DNA of 11,820 bases from an uncultured Atopobiaceae bacterium. GTDB lineage: Bacteria; Actinomycetota; Coriobacteriia; Coriobacteriales; Atopobiaceae. Positions 5,229-11,524 of this stretch are shown one piece after another. A program made the position numbers and the translations under genes. The notes beneath the pieces are model-generated. The model had not been told where the DNA came from, did not search any database, and saw nothing but the letters and a program-made list of their open reading frames with translations. Location of the stretch: NCBI GenBank assembly GCA_944321005.1, contig CALUJT010000042.1, positions 1 to 11,820 of the forward strand. The letters are read 5' to 3'. The number at the start of each line of letters is the position of its first letter. Position 1 is the first letter of the stretch.

Positions 5229-6290
5229 ATGGGTTCAGTGAGAATCGCGACGATCGGCACGAGCGGGATATGCGAGCAGTTCTGCCAGGCGTTGGCAGAC
5301 GTCGAGGGCGCGAAGGTCGTCGCCTCGTACTCGCGCGACCTGGCCCGCGCCCGCGAGTTTGGCGGCCGCTACGGGGCCGAGATCTTCTTCGACAGCCTCT
5401 CCGATCTGGCGGCCTCGCCTGACGTCGACGCCGTCTACATCGCCAGCCCCAACGGCGCGCACGCCGCGCAGGCGCTGAGGATGATATCCGGCGGCAAGCA
5501 CGTGCTCGTGGAGAAGGCGCTCGCCTCAAACGAGCGCGAGGCGCGCTCGGTCTTCGACGCCGCCCGGGCGGCCGGCGTGGTTGCCCTGGAGGCCCTGCGC
5601 ACGCTCCACGTGCCGAGCTTTCGCAGGATCGAGGAGATCGTCTCGGCGGACCTCGGCCAGGTGAGGCTCGCCACGCTGCGCTTTGCCAAGGTCACGTCGC
5701 GCATCGCGCGCCTGAGGGCGGGGGAGCGCATCAACATCTTCGATCCCGCGCTCGCCGGGGGCGCCCTCATGGACATAGGCATCTACTGCGTGGAGCCCGC
5801 CGTCGCGCTCTTCGGCAGGCCCGCGGAGGTGCGTGCCCTCGGGGTGACCGCCCCCGTGCCGGGGTGCGAGCCCGGGGACCCGTGCTCCACCATCGACCTC
5901 GCGGGCGAGGCCCTGCTGGGCTACGGGGACAAGGTGGTCCAGGTCTCCTACGGCAAGGTGTGCGACGACGTGCTCTCCTCCCAGGTGGAGGGCGAGGGCG
6001 GCACGCTCGTCTGGGACGCCACGTCCTGCCCCGTCAACCTGCGGCTTCACCGTCCCGAGGGCGGCGGGCAGGTCTTCCGCATGGGGGAGGCCAGCCTCGA
6101 GCCCGTCCCCGTTGACGTGCCGGAGCGCGACATGGCCTGCGAGATCTCCGACTTCGTCTCCGCAGTGCGCGGGGAGGCGGGGGGCCTCGCCCTGCGCGAG
6201 CGCTGCGAGCGCGTCACGCTGGACTCCATCGCCGTCATGGACGAGATCAGGCGCCAGGTGGGCGTCGTCTTCCCGGCGGACCTGGCGTAG
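5229..6290 (+). CDS. Gfo/Idh/MocA-family NAD(P)-dependent oxidoreductase
   Basis: A 353-residue two-domain oxidoreductase of the Gfo/Idh/MocA family, whose members reduce or oxidise sugars, inositols and related compounds. The N-terminal Rossmann fold is at about residues 4-120: RIATIGTSGIC (5-15) is the dinucleotide-binding turn, and DAVYIASPNGAH (67-78) and GKHVLVEKALASN (89-101) are family hallmarks. The usual catalytic GKHVLxEKP has Ala97 in place of Pro, while Lys96 is kept. The C-terminal domain includes GALMDIGIYCVEPAV (178-192), matching the family GG-x-x-x-D-x-G-x-Y segment. The substrate is not evident. Homologues in low-GC Gram-positives are often annotated only as putative oxidoreductases. 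The ATG at 5229 has GGGAGG 6-7 bases upstream and an extended -10 promoter at 5190-5198. The gene is alone in its transcription unit, divergent from the thioesterase operon and convergent with the lipid kinase gene. Confidence 0.88.
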   Translation: MGSVRIATIGTSGICEQFCQALADVEGAKVVASYSRDLARAREFGGRYGAEIFFDSLSDLAASPDVDAVYIASPNGAHAAQALRMISGGKHVLVEKALASNEREARSVFDAARAAGVVALEALRTLHVPSFRRIEEIVSADLGQVRLATLRFAKVTSRIARLRAGERINIFDPALAGGALMDIGIYCVEPAVALFGRPAEVRALGVTAPVPGCEPGDPCSTIDLAGEALLGYGDKVVQVSYGKVCDDVLSSQVEGEGGTLVWDATSCPVNLRLHRPEGGGQVFRMGEASLEPVPVDVPERDMACEISDFVSAVRGEAGGLALRERCERVTLDSIAVMDEIRRQVGVVFPADLA

Positions 6291-6352
6291 GGGCGGGCGC
6301 GGGACGCTCGGCCCCTCGCCCTTATCGGCGCCTCCCGAGTCGCGGCCCGGGG

Positions 6353-7324
6353 CTACTTGGGGTAGGCGATGACGTCGGAGCCGCCAAAGCGGCTCGGGCC
6401 CTCGTCCGCGCCGCCGTAGGGGCTCATGGAGTCTACGACCATGCGCGCGGCTCCGGGCAGGGCGCGCGCCTCGTAGGACCTCACGAGGCCGGGCATGACC
6501 TCGCCGTCCACCTCGAGCGCCACGGGTTCCGACACCTCCACGCGCACCTCGCGGCCCTTGAGGGACTTGATGTGGGGCCTTCCGATGGACTTGCCCGCGC
6601 GGTCCACGAGGCCGAAGGCGATGGGCGCCAGCAGCTGCGTGGCGTCCGAGGTCTCCACGATGATGACGTCCAGGAGGCCGTCGTCCATCCTGCAGTCGGG
6701 GACGATCTGGATGTCCCCCTGGATCATGGCGTTGTTTGCCACCATGCAGGTGATGCCCTCGCGCTCCACCGTCCTGCCGTCTATGGTCACGGTGAAGCGC
6801 ACGACCGAGGGGCGCGGATTGGCGAGCGCCGCGGCGAAGTAGGCCGCCTGGCCCATCATTGCCTTGTTGGGAAGCGCCGCCTGCATGATCTGGGCGTCGA
6901 AGCCGGTTCCGGACATGAGGCCAAAGCCGCGCGTCCTTCTCTGCCCGATCTCGTCCGTCCAGGATATCTCGCCGAGGTCGAGCCTCGCGGTCATGCCGCG
7001 GCGGCACGCGCGGGCGAGCGAGGAGGGCTCGGGGGCGTTGCCAATGTTCGCCGCGAGGAGGTTGGCCGTGCCGGAGGGGAAGACGCAGGTGGGGACGTCG
7101 CGGCCCGCGAGGGCGTGGAGGAGCGTGGAGACCGTGCCGTCGCCCCCGGAGAGCACCACCACGTCAAAGTCCCCGGCGTCGGCGCACGCCTCCGAAGCCA
7201 CGAAGTCCTCCTCCAGGATCCTGAGGAGGCACTCGTCCCCGGCCTGCGCGACGGCGCGCTCGAACTGGAAGACGGCGTCCGACCCGAAGCCGGAGCGCGG
7301 GTTGTGGATGATGAGGGTGCGCAT
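6353..7324 (-). CDS. Diacylglycerol kinase-family lipid kinase (DagK/YegS-like)
   Basis: A 323-residue protein of the DAGK catalytic family, which phosphorylates diacylglycerol or related lipids at the inner face of the membrane. Motifs in order: LIIHNPRSG (4-12), VVVLSGGDGTVSTLLHAL (55-72) with the nucleotide-binding GGDGT, FPSGTANLLAANIG (82-95), the catalytic-domain segment GFGLMSGTGFDA (133-144), PDCRMDDGLLDVIIVE (209-224), and LEVDGEVM (270-277), the conserved DGE. It probably recycles diacylglycerol to phosphatidic acid, but undecaprenol- or other lipid-specific members exist. The frame is open to 7366, but the ATG at 7324 is chosen because GGGAGG lies 7 bases upstream and the protein then starts directly at the first strand (MRTLIIHNPRSG). 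It faces the oxidoreductase gene tail to tail, with 62 bases between, in which I see no convincing terminator. The promoter region is shared with rnd. Confidence 0.9.
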   Translation of the reverse strand: MRTLIIHNPRSGFGSDAVFQFERAVAQAGDECLLRILEEDFVASEACADAGDFDVVVLSGGDGTVSTLLHALAGRDVPTCVFPSGTANLLAANIGNAPEPSSLARACRRGMTARLDLGEISWTDEIGQRRTRGFGLMSGTGFDAQIMQAALPNKAMMGQAAYFAAALANPRPSVVRFTVTIDGRTVEREGITCMVANNAMIQGDIQIVPDCRMDDGLLDVIIVETSDATQLLAPIAFGLVDRAGKSIGRPHIKSLKGREVRVEVSEPVALEVDGEVMPGLVRSYEARALPGAARMVVDSMSPYGGADEGPSRFGGSDVIAYPK

Positions 7325-7350
7325 GGAGTGCCTCCCTGGGGTCTCATGCG

Positions 7351-7370
7351 GGGGATTATGTATCATGTAC
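7351..7370. promoter_or_regulatory. Overlapping divergent -10 boxes for the lipid kinase and rnd
   Basis: This AT-richer patch carries TATCAT on the plus strand (7361-7366) and CATAAT on the minus strand (7360-7355), placed end to end. The minus box lies 31 bases before the lipid kinase ATG at 7324. The plus box lies 40 bases before the rnd ATG at 7406, comparable with other promoters here. A perfect palindrome GGGGCGCCCC (7385-7394) follows in the rnd leader. No -35 boxes are clear. Confidence 0.4.
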
Positions 7371-7405
7371 CAATGGCGCGCCTAGGGGCGCCCCGTCAGC
7401 ACACT

Positions 7406-8572
7406 ATGTTACCCAATCGCCGCACGACAGAATCGAGCACCGTGTACCTATCGACCCAATCCGAGCTCGCCGCCTTCTGCGAGCGCGCCGCCTCGCAGAA
7501 GGTCCTGGCCGTGGACACCGAGTTCCTGCGCGAGAAGACCTACTACCCCAAGCTCTGCCTCGTGCAGGTCGCCACCTCGGAGGAGATCGCCGCCGTCGAC
7601 CCCATCCTCATCGAGGATCTCTCCCCGCTCGCCGCCCTCTTCGAGGACGACTCCGTCACCAAGGTCTTCCACGCCTGCACGCAGGACATAGAGGTGCTGC
7701 TCGACGGAATGGGGTGCGTCTGCGCGCCCATCTTCGACACGCAGCTCGCGGCGGCCTTCCTGGGCCTGCGGCAGCAGGTGAGCTACGGCTCTCTCGTGGA
7801 GGCGTACTGCGGGGTGCACCTTGCCAAGGCGGAGAGCCTCACGGACTGGTCCCGACGCCCGCTCGACCCCGAGCAGCTCAGGTACGCCGAGGACGACGTG
7901 CGCTACCTGCCGGGCATCTACGACCGCATGATGTCTCAGCTGGTCGAGAGGGACCGCCTCTCCTGGCTCGCTCCCGAGATGGAGGCGCTCTGCGACCCCG
8001 CCCGCGCGCGCCGGGAGCCGCGCGAGGCGTATCTCAGGCTCAAGCGCTCCGGCTCGCTCACGAGAAGGCAGCTCGCCGTCGCGCGCGAGGTCTGCGCGTG
8101 GCGCGAGGAGTGCGCCGCCCGACGCGACATCCCCCGTAAGTGGGTGGCATCCGACGAGGTGGTCGTGGAGATCTGCAAGCGCACGCCGTCCTCCGTCGAG
8201 CGCCTGAGGCGCGTCCGCGGGACGGACCAGATCCCCGAGGTCGACGCCCGCGAGCTCGTCCGAGCCGTCGCGCGCGGCGTCGCGTGTCCCGCCTCCGAGT
8301 GCCCGCGCGTCGTGCGCCACGCCCGCCCCTCGGCCGAAACCGAGGGCGTCATCGACCTCATGTACGCGGTGCTCCGCCTCGTCTCCGAGAAGAGCGGCGT
8401 GGCGACGCAGCTCATCGCCACCAGAGACGACCTCATGGACTTCCTCACGGACCGCGACCATGCGCGTCTGGCGACGTCCTGGCGCTGGGAGCTCGCCGGA
8501 CACACGCTCGACCGCCTGCTCTCCGGCGAGGTGGGCCTCACCGTCAAGGAGGGCAGGATCGAGCTCCTCTAG
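7406..8572 (+). CDS. rnd: Ribonuclease D (DEDDy 3'-5' exoribonuclease)
   Basis: A 388-residue RNase D, which trims 3' ends of tRNA and other stable RNA in the cytoplasm. The DEDDy active site is complete: Asp37 and Glu39 in AVDTEFLREK, Asp94 in FHACTQDIEVL, and Tyr160/Asp164 in YAEDDVRYL. PIFDTQLAAAFLG (108-120) is a further family signature. The region from about 211 to 285 (LKRSGSLTRRQLAVAREVCAW onward, with IPRKWV) matches the HRDC RNA-binding domain, and a second, weaker HRDC-like helical region follows to the end. The start is uncertain: ATG 7406 has no clear Shine-Dalgarno site; ATG 7373 lies exactly where transcription from the -10 at 7361 could begin (leaderless); GTG 7442 would start at the first conserved strand (VYLST). 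I chose 7406 because its distance from the -10 fits other genes here. The long frame further upstream overlaps the divergent gene and is spurious. Confidence 0.92.
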   Translation: MLPNRRTTESSTVYLSTQSELAAFCERAASQKVLAVDTEFLREKTYYPKLCLVQVATSEEIAAVDPILIEDLSPLAALFEDDSVTKVFHACTQDIEVLLDGMGCVCAPIFDTQLAAAFLGLRQQVSYGSLVEAYCGVHLAKAESLTDWSRRPLDPEQLRYAEDDVRYLPGIYDRMMSQLVERDRLSWLAPEMEALCDPARARREPREAYLRLKRSGSLTRRQLAVAREVCAWREECAARRDIPRKWVASDEVVVEICKRTPSSVERLRRVRGTDQIPEVDARELVRAVARGVACPASECPRVVRHARPSAETEGVIDLMYAVLRLVSEKSGVATQLIATRDDLMDFLTDRDHARLATSWRWELAGHTLDRLLSGEVGLTVKEGRIELL

Positions 8573-8623
8573 GGCTCGGGTCTGCTTCCGCGCCCCGCGC
8601 GAATTGTTGTCCGGTCCTCCGGG

Positions 8624-8629
8624 TAGAAT
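8624..8629 (+). promoter_or_regulatory. -10 box for the YugP-xseAB operon
   Basis: TAGAAT, preceded by GGG, starts 35 bases before the ATG at 8659, the same box and almost the same spacing as at 5193. A possible -35 (GAATTG, 8601-8606, 17 bases away) is weak. Two short inverted repeats (GCGC-CCC-GCGC, 8591-8601; CCGG-TCCT-CCGG, 8611-8622) lie just upstream; neither has a T-tract. Confidence 0.5.
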
Positions 8630-8658
8630 GAGTCCCAACGTCTTTGATTGGAGTCGGG

Positions 8659-9363
8659 ATGCCTCTCTACTACGGTTTTGGCTACGGAATGGACATGGGC
8701 TACCTCCTGGTGGCGCTCGTCGCCCTTGTTATTGGCGGCGCGGCGCAGGCCTACATCAACAGCACGTACCGCAAGTGGTCGCGCGTGCCCGCCAACGTGC
8801 CCGGCACGGGGGCGGACGTTGCGCGTCGCATGCTCGCCGAGGGCGGCGCCACGGGCGTGGGCATCACGCGGGTGGCGGGCAGCCTCACCGACCACTACGA
8901 CCCGCGCGACAATCGCCTGCACCTCTCGGACGACAACTACCGCGGGGCGTCCGTGGCCTCGGTCGCCGTGGCCTGTCACGAGGCGGGCCACGCCATCCAG
9001 GCGGCTCGCGGCTTCTCGATGTATCGCCTGCGCACGGCGCTCGTCCCTGCCGTGAACTTCGCGCAGCAGGGGTGGGCGCTCGTCCTTCTCGCCGGTGTCC
9101 TGCTCAACGTCGCCGGCCTCGTGCAGCTGGCCATCGCCCTCTTTGCCGTCGCCGTGGTGTTCCAGCTGGTGACGCTTCCGGTGGAGATCGACGCCTCGCG
9201 ACGCGCCGTGGCGTACCTCTCCCAGAACGGCTCCGGCATGGACGAGAGGGGCGCGCGCTCGGTCCTCACCGCCGCCGCGCTCACCTACGTTGCGGCCGCC
9301 CTCACCTCCATTATCCAGCTCCTGTACCTGCTCAGCCGCTACGGCGGGCGAGGTGACGAGTGA
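8659..9363 (+). CDS. YugP-type membrane zinc metallopeptidase
   Basis: A 234-residue integral membrane protein of the neutral zinc metallopeptidase family (Zn_peptidase_2, PF04298, B. subtilis YugP-like). An N-terminal transmembrane helix (about 14-32) is followed by a soluble part with YRKWSRVPANVPGTGADVARRML (37-59). The zinc motif is CHEAGHA (106-112; HExxH at 107-111), inside ASVAVACHEAGHAIQ. Two hydrophobic segments (about 137-155 and 155-174) follow, then the conserved LPVEIDASRRA (173-183), which supplies the probable third zinc ligand (Glu176 or Asp178), and a final helix (about 205-226). Its biological role is unknown in most bacteria. The ATG at 8659 has GGAG 6 bases upstream; a TTG at 8644 is in frame but lacks such a site. 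The stop TGA shares base A9363 with the xseA ATG, so xseA is likely translated by coupling. Confidence 0.9.
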   Translation: MPLYYGFGYGMDMGYLLVALVALVIGGAAQAYINSTYRKWSRVPANVPGTGADVARRMLAEGGATGVGITRVAGSLTDHYDPRDNRLHLSDDNYRGASVASVAVACHEAGHAIQAARGFSMYRLRTALVPAVNFAQQGWALVLLAGVLLNVAGLVQLAIALFAVAVVFQLVTLPVEIDASRRAVAYLSQNGSGMDERGARSVLTAAALTYVAAALTSIIQLLYLLSRYGGRGDE

Positions 9364-10709
9364 TGGGGGAGAGCAGGGACGGCGCTCCGGCGCCCATCTC
9401 CGTTTCCGACGCCGTGGCCCTGGCCAAGGGCGCGGTCTCGCAGTGGCCCACGCTCGTGGTGGGCGGCGAGGTCTCGGGCTTCCGCGGGCCCAACGCCCGC
9501 TCGGGTCACTGCTACTTCGAGGTAAAGGACGACGGCGCCTCGATGAGCGTCATCGTGTGGCGCGGCACGGCCCAGAAGATGGGCTTTCAGCTGCGCGACG
9601 GCCTCGCCGTGCAGCTCACGGGAAAGTTTGACGTATACAAGGCTTCCGGCAAGCTCTCCTTCGTGGCGAGCAAGGTGGAGGCCGCGGGGGAGGGGCTCCT
9701 GCGCCAGCAGGTCGCAGAGCTCGCCAGAAGGCTCGAGCGCGAGGGCCTCATGGACCCCACGCGCAAGCGCCACGTCCCCGCGTTCTGCTCCCGCGTCTGC
9801 GTGGTGACGTCGCTCTCCGGAAGCGTCATCGAGGACGTCAAGCGCACGCTCGCGCGCCGCAACCGGCTCGTCGAGATCGACGTCGTGGGGTGCTCCGTCC
9901 AGGGGGCGGACGCTCCCGCCACCATCGTGCGCGCGCTTGCCACCGCGGCCGCAGCCCGGCCGGACGCCATCCTGCTCGTGCGCGGCGGCGGCTCCTTCGA
10001 GGACCTCATGTGCTTCAATGACGAGTCCGTCGCGCGCGCCATCGCTGCCTGTCCCGTCCCGGTTGTCACGGGCATAGGCCACGAGCCGGACACCACCATC
10101 GCGGACATGGTGGCGGATCGCCGCGCCTCCACGCCCACCGCTGCGGCGGAGTCGGTGGCGCCCGCCTTCGACGAGGTCGAGCGCCAGATGCTCCAGCGCC
10201 AGGTGCGCCTCGGCCGCGCGATGTCCGCCGCGCTCTCGTTCCGGGGGCAGCACGTGACCTCGATCGGGCGCCTCATGGCCGGCTCGGTTGACGCCGAGCT
10301 CTCCAGGCGCCGCGTGGCGCTCGACGCCCTCGGCGCCAGGCGCTGCCTCACGGACCCGCTCGCCACCGTCACGGCGCGGGCCGAGGACCTCATGCAGACC
10401 GAGCAGCGCCTGCACGACGCCGTCCCGCGCGCGCTCGCGCGGCAGCGGGAGGGCTGCGAGCACGCCTCGGCGCGGCTCTCCGCGGTTGCGGGCAAGCTCC
10501 TTGCGCCAGGGGAGGCCACGCTCGCGCGGCTCGCGGCGTCCCTCGACGCCCTCTCGCCGCTCTCCGTCCTCGCCCGCGGCTACGCCATCGCGCGCGACGG
10601 CGCGGGCCACGTCGTCAAGGACGCGCGCGAGCTTGCCGTTGGCGACGAGCTCACCGTTCTTCTCGGCGCCGGCTCCGTGGGCGCCAGCGTCACCTCCATC
10701 AGCGAATAG
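9363..10709 (+). CDS. xseA: Exodeoxyribonuclease VII large subunit
   Basis: A 448-residue XseA, the catalytic subunit of exonuclease VII, which degrades single-stranded DNA to oligonucleotides in both directions. The N-terminal OB-fold nucleic-acid-binding domain spans about 13-110 (TLVVGGEVSGFRGPNARSGH, then the YFEVKDD strand). The catalytic domain contains VVTSLSGSVIEDVKRTLARR (147-166), VQGADAPATIVRAL (179-192), LVRGGGSFEDLMCFNDE (205-221) and the signature GIGHEPDTTIADMVADRRAS (237-256), with PTAAAE following. A long helical coiled-coil arm occupies about 270-380, and the C-terminal segment SPLSVLARGYAIARD (about 400-414) is conserved in the family. Start: GAGGTGA lies 6 bases before ATG 9363; a GTG at 9360 is closer but too near the site. 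It overlaps the peptidase gene stop and is followed by xseB after 29 bases, the usual partner gene. Confidence 0.95.
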   Translation: MGESRDGAPAPISVSDAVALAKGAVSQWPTLVVGGEVSGFRGPNARSGHCYFEVKDDGASMSVIVWRGTAQKMGFQLRDGLAVQLTGKFDVYKASGKLSFVASKVEAAGEGLLRQQVAELARRLEREGLMDPTRKRHVPAFCSRVCVVTSLSGSVIEDVKRTLARRNRLVEIDVVGCSVQGADAPATIVRALATAAAARPDAILLVRGGGSFEDLMCFNDESVARAIAACPVPVVTGIGHEPDTTIADMVADRRASTPTAAAESVAPAFDEVERQMLQRQVRLGRAMSAALSFRGQHVTSIGRLMAGSVDAELSRRRVALDALGARRCLTDPLATVTARAEDLMQTEQRLHDAVPRALARQREGCEHASARLSAVAGKLLAPGEATLARLAASLDALSPLSVLARGYAIARDGAGHVVKDARELAVGDELTVLLGAGSVGASVTSISE

Positions 10710-10738
10710 ACCGGCTTCTACCGAAGGGAGACCATCGC

Positions 10739-11011
10739 ATGTCCGAGCAGACCTACCGTCCCATCGACGAGATGACGTTCAAGGAGGCCTCGATCGAGCT
10801 CGAGCAAATCGTGCGCTCGCTCGAGTCCGGGGACCTCGAGCTCGAGGACTCGCTCGAGCGCTACGGTCGCGGGGTGGAGCTCCTCAAGAGCCTCCGCGCG
10901 CGCCTGGCGGACGCCGAGCAGAAGGTCCGCGTGCTCCTGGACGCCACGGACGAGCCGGCCGCCACCACCGACACCGCCTCCGCGCCCAGCGTGGCATACA
11001 TCAACGAGTAG
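10739..11011 (+). CDS. xseB: Exodeoxyribonuclease VII small subunit
   Basis: A 90-residue XseB. Several copies bind each XseA and are needed for exonuclease VII activity and control of its toxicity. The core at about 12-70 matches the family: MTFKEASIELEQIVRSLESG (12-31), then DLELEDSLERYGRGVELLK (32-50), an expected two-helix hairpin with hydrophobic heptads, and KVRVLLD. The C-terminal 20 residues (ATTDTASAPSVAYINE) are low-complexity and poorly conserved. GAAGGGAG lies about 8 bases before the ATG. It follows xseA by 29 bases and is almost certainly cotranscribed. Its stop codon lies within a 17-base perfect inverted repeat that also overlaps the promoter of the next gene. Confidence 0.93.
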   Translation: MSEQTYRPIDEMTFKEASIELEQIVRSLESGDLELEDSLERYGRGVELLKSLRARLADAEQKVRVLLDATDEPAATTDTASAPSVAYINE

Positions 11012-11024
11012 CCCCGCGGGCTAC
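11008..11024 (+). repeat. Perfect 7-bp inverted repeat over xseB stop and hit promoter
   Basis: GTAGCCC (11008-11014) and GGGCTAC (11018-11024) are exact reverse complements separated by CGC. The left arm contains the xseB stop codon TAG; the right arm runs into the TACAAT -10 box. No T-tract follows, so a canonical terminator is not supported. It could be an operator for hit, a 3'-end-stabilising hairpin for the xseAB mRNA, or a weak terminator. Confidence 0.7.
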
Positions 11025-11027
11025 AAT
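11022..11027 (+). promoter_or_regulatory. -10 box upstream of the HIT-family gene
   Basis: TACAAT starts 43 bases before the ATG at 11065. It overlaps the right arm of the 11008-11024 inverted repeat. No clear -35 is present 16-18 bases upstream. Transcription from here would let the HIT gene be expressed independently of xseAB; read-through from xseAB remains possible. Confidence 0.45.
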
Positions 11028-11064
11028 AGGGCAGGCCAGAACAGGCACGAGATTGGAGCCCCCC

Positions 11065-11409
11065 ATGTCCGACTGCATCTTCTGCAAGATCGCCAACGGA
11101 GAGATTCCGAGCGACTTCCTCTACGAGGACGACAACGTCGTCGCCTTCCGTGACCTCAGCCCCCAGGCGCCCGTTCACGTGCTCGTGGTTCCCAAGGCGC
11201 ACCACGACAACTTCGTGGACGGCGTCCCCGCCGAGACCCTCCTCTCCATGGAGAGGGCCGTCAAGGCGGTGGCCGAGAAGTGCGGCGTCGCCGAGTCCGG
11301 CTTCCGCTGCATCATGAACACCGGCGCGGCCTCGGGGCAGACGGTGATGCACCTCCACATGCACGTGCTGGGCGGAAAGGACCTCGGCGAGGGGCTCATC
11401 CCCGCATAA
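11065..11409 (+). CDS. HIT-family (HINT-like) purine nucleoside phosphoramidase/hydrolase
   Basis: A 114-residue HIT-domain protein of the HINT branch, the normal length for bacterial members. It is expected to hydrolyse AMP-linked substrates such as adenosine phosphoramidates in the cytoplasm. The opening MSDCIFCKIANGEIPSDFLY (1-20) is typical, and Cys4 and Cys7 match the zinc-binding cysteines found in many HINT proteins. AFRDLSPQAPVHVLVVPKAH (27-46) is the dimer/nucleotide-pocket region. The histidine triad is HLHMHVLGG (96-104), with His96, His98 and catalytic His100. Residues SGQTVMHLHMH fit the family consensus. The ATG at 11065 has TTGGAG about 8 bases upstream; the longer open frame beginning at 10288 is the out-of-frame reading of xseA and xseB and is rejected. 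The gene sits between xseB (53 bases) and ackA. Confidence 0.93.
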   Translation: MSDCIFCKIANGEIPSDFLYEDDNVVAFRDLSPQAPVHVLVVPKAHHDNFVDGVPAETLLSMERAVKAVAEKCGVAESGFRCIMNTGAASGQTVMHLHMHVLGGKDLGEGLIPA

Positions 11410-11427
11410 CGCTGTCCCGCGCGCCTT

Positions 11428-11453
11428 AAAAAATGTTCCAAGGCACAGTTTTT
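11428..11453. promoter_or_regulatory. 26-bp imperfect dyad upstream of ackA: candidate operator or terminator
   Basis: A symmetrical sequence centred at 11440.5: AAAAAATGTTCCA on the left and AGGCACAGTTTTT on the right. Ten of 13 opposed base pairs match, with mismatches at the centre, the fourth pair and the eighth pair. It ends 17 bases before the -10 at 11471, so it covers the expected -35 region. The same stretch is AT-rich against a very GC-rich background and ends in five Ts. It could be an operator for ackA. Alternatively, the GCGCCTT/AAGGCAC pairing (11421-11446, one mismatch) with the T-run could act as a weak terminator for the HIT gene. Confidence 0.5.
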
Positions 11454-11470
11454 CGTACCTTCCCGGGGCG

Positions 11471-11476
11471 TATGAT
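11471..11476 (+). promoter_or_regulatory. -10 box for ackA
   Basis: TATGAT starts 54 bases before the ATG at 11525. The best -35 candidate (GTTTTT, 11448-11453, 17-base spacing) is the right end of the dyad. Transcription would begin near 11483 and give a leader of about 42 bases. Confidence 0.5.
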
Positions 11477-11497
11477 GGAGTCACATCAGGCTAGCAG

Positions 11498-11512
11498 GTG
11501 GGGTATCCCCGC
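11498..11512 (+). other. Leader hairpin next to the ackA ribosome-binding site
   Basis: GTGGGG (11498-11503) pairs with CCCCGC (11507-11512) around a TAT loop: six pairs, one of them G-U. It ends two to three bases before the AGAGGAGAG Shine-Dalgarno stretch (11514-11522). It could stabilise the mRNA 5' end or modulate initiation; it leaves the ribosome site itself unpaired. Confidence 0.4.
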
Positions 11513-11524
11513 GAGAGGAGAGTC

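Noticed and set aside
6291-6352. A terminator between the convergent oxidoreductase and lipid kinase genes.
   Set aside because: Only 4-5 bp stems with long loops can be drawn and no T-tract is present; support is too weak.
5526-7007. A 493-codon open frame on the minus strand covering the oxidoreductase and the lipid kinase.
   Set aside because: It is antisense to a clear Gfo/Idh/MocA gene and out of frame with the real lipid kinase; its protein is Arg/Gly/Ala/Pro-rich with no recognisable motif, as GC-rich DNA often produces.
6572-7405. A long in-frame N-terminal extension of rnd.
   Set aside because: It would run through the whole divergent lipid kinase gene on the other strand; the RNase D fold is complete from about 7442.
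7448-8638. A 396-codon minus-strand open frame opposite rnd.
   Set aside because: Antisense shadow of the DEDDy exonuclease; no motif, no ribosome-binding site.
9339-10610. A 423-codon minus-strand open frame opposite xseA.
   Set aside because: It lies entirely opposite a motif-complete XseA and encodes compositionally biased sequence with no family resemblance.
10798-10860. Five CTCGAG sites within about 60 bases in xseB.
   Set aside because: They encode Leu-Glu pairs of the predicted helical hairpin with the preferred codons CTC and GAG; no independent function is needed.
10288-11064. An N-terminal extension of the HIT gene through xseA and xseB.
   Set aside because: It is an out-of-frame reading of two clear genes; the HIT domain begins at 11065 with its own ribosome site.
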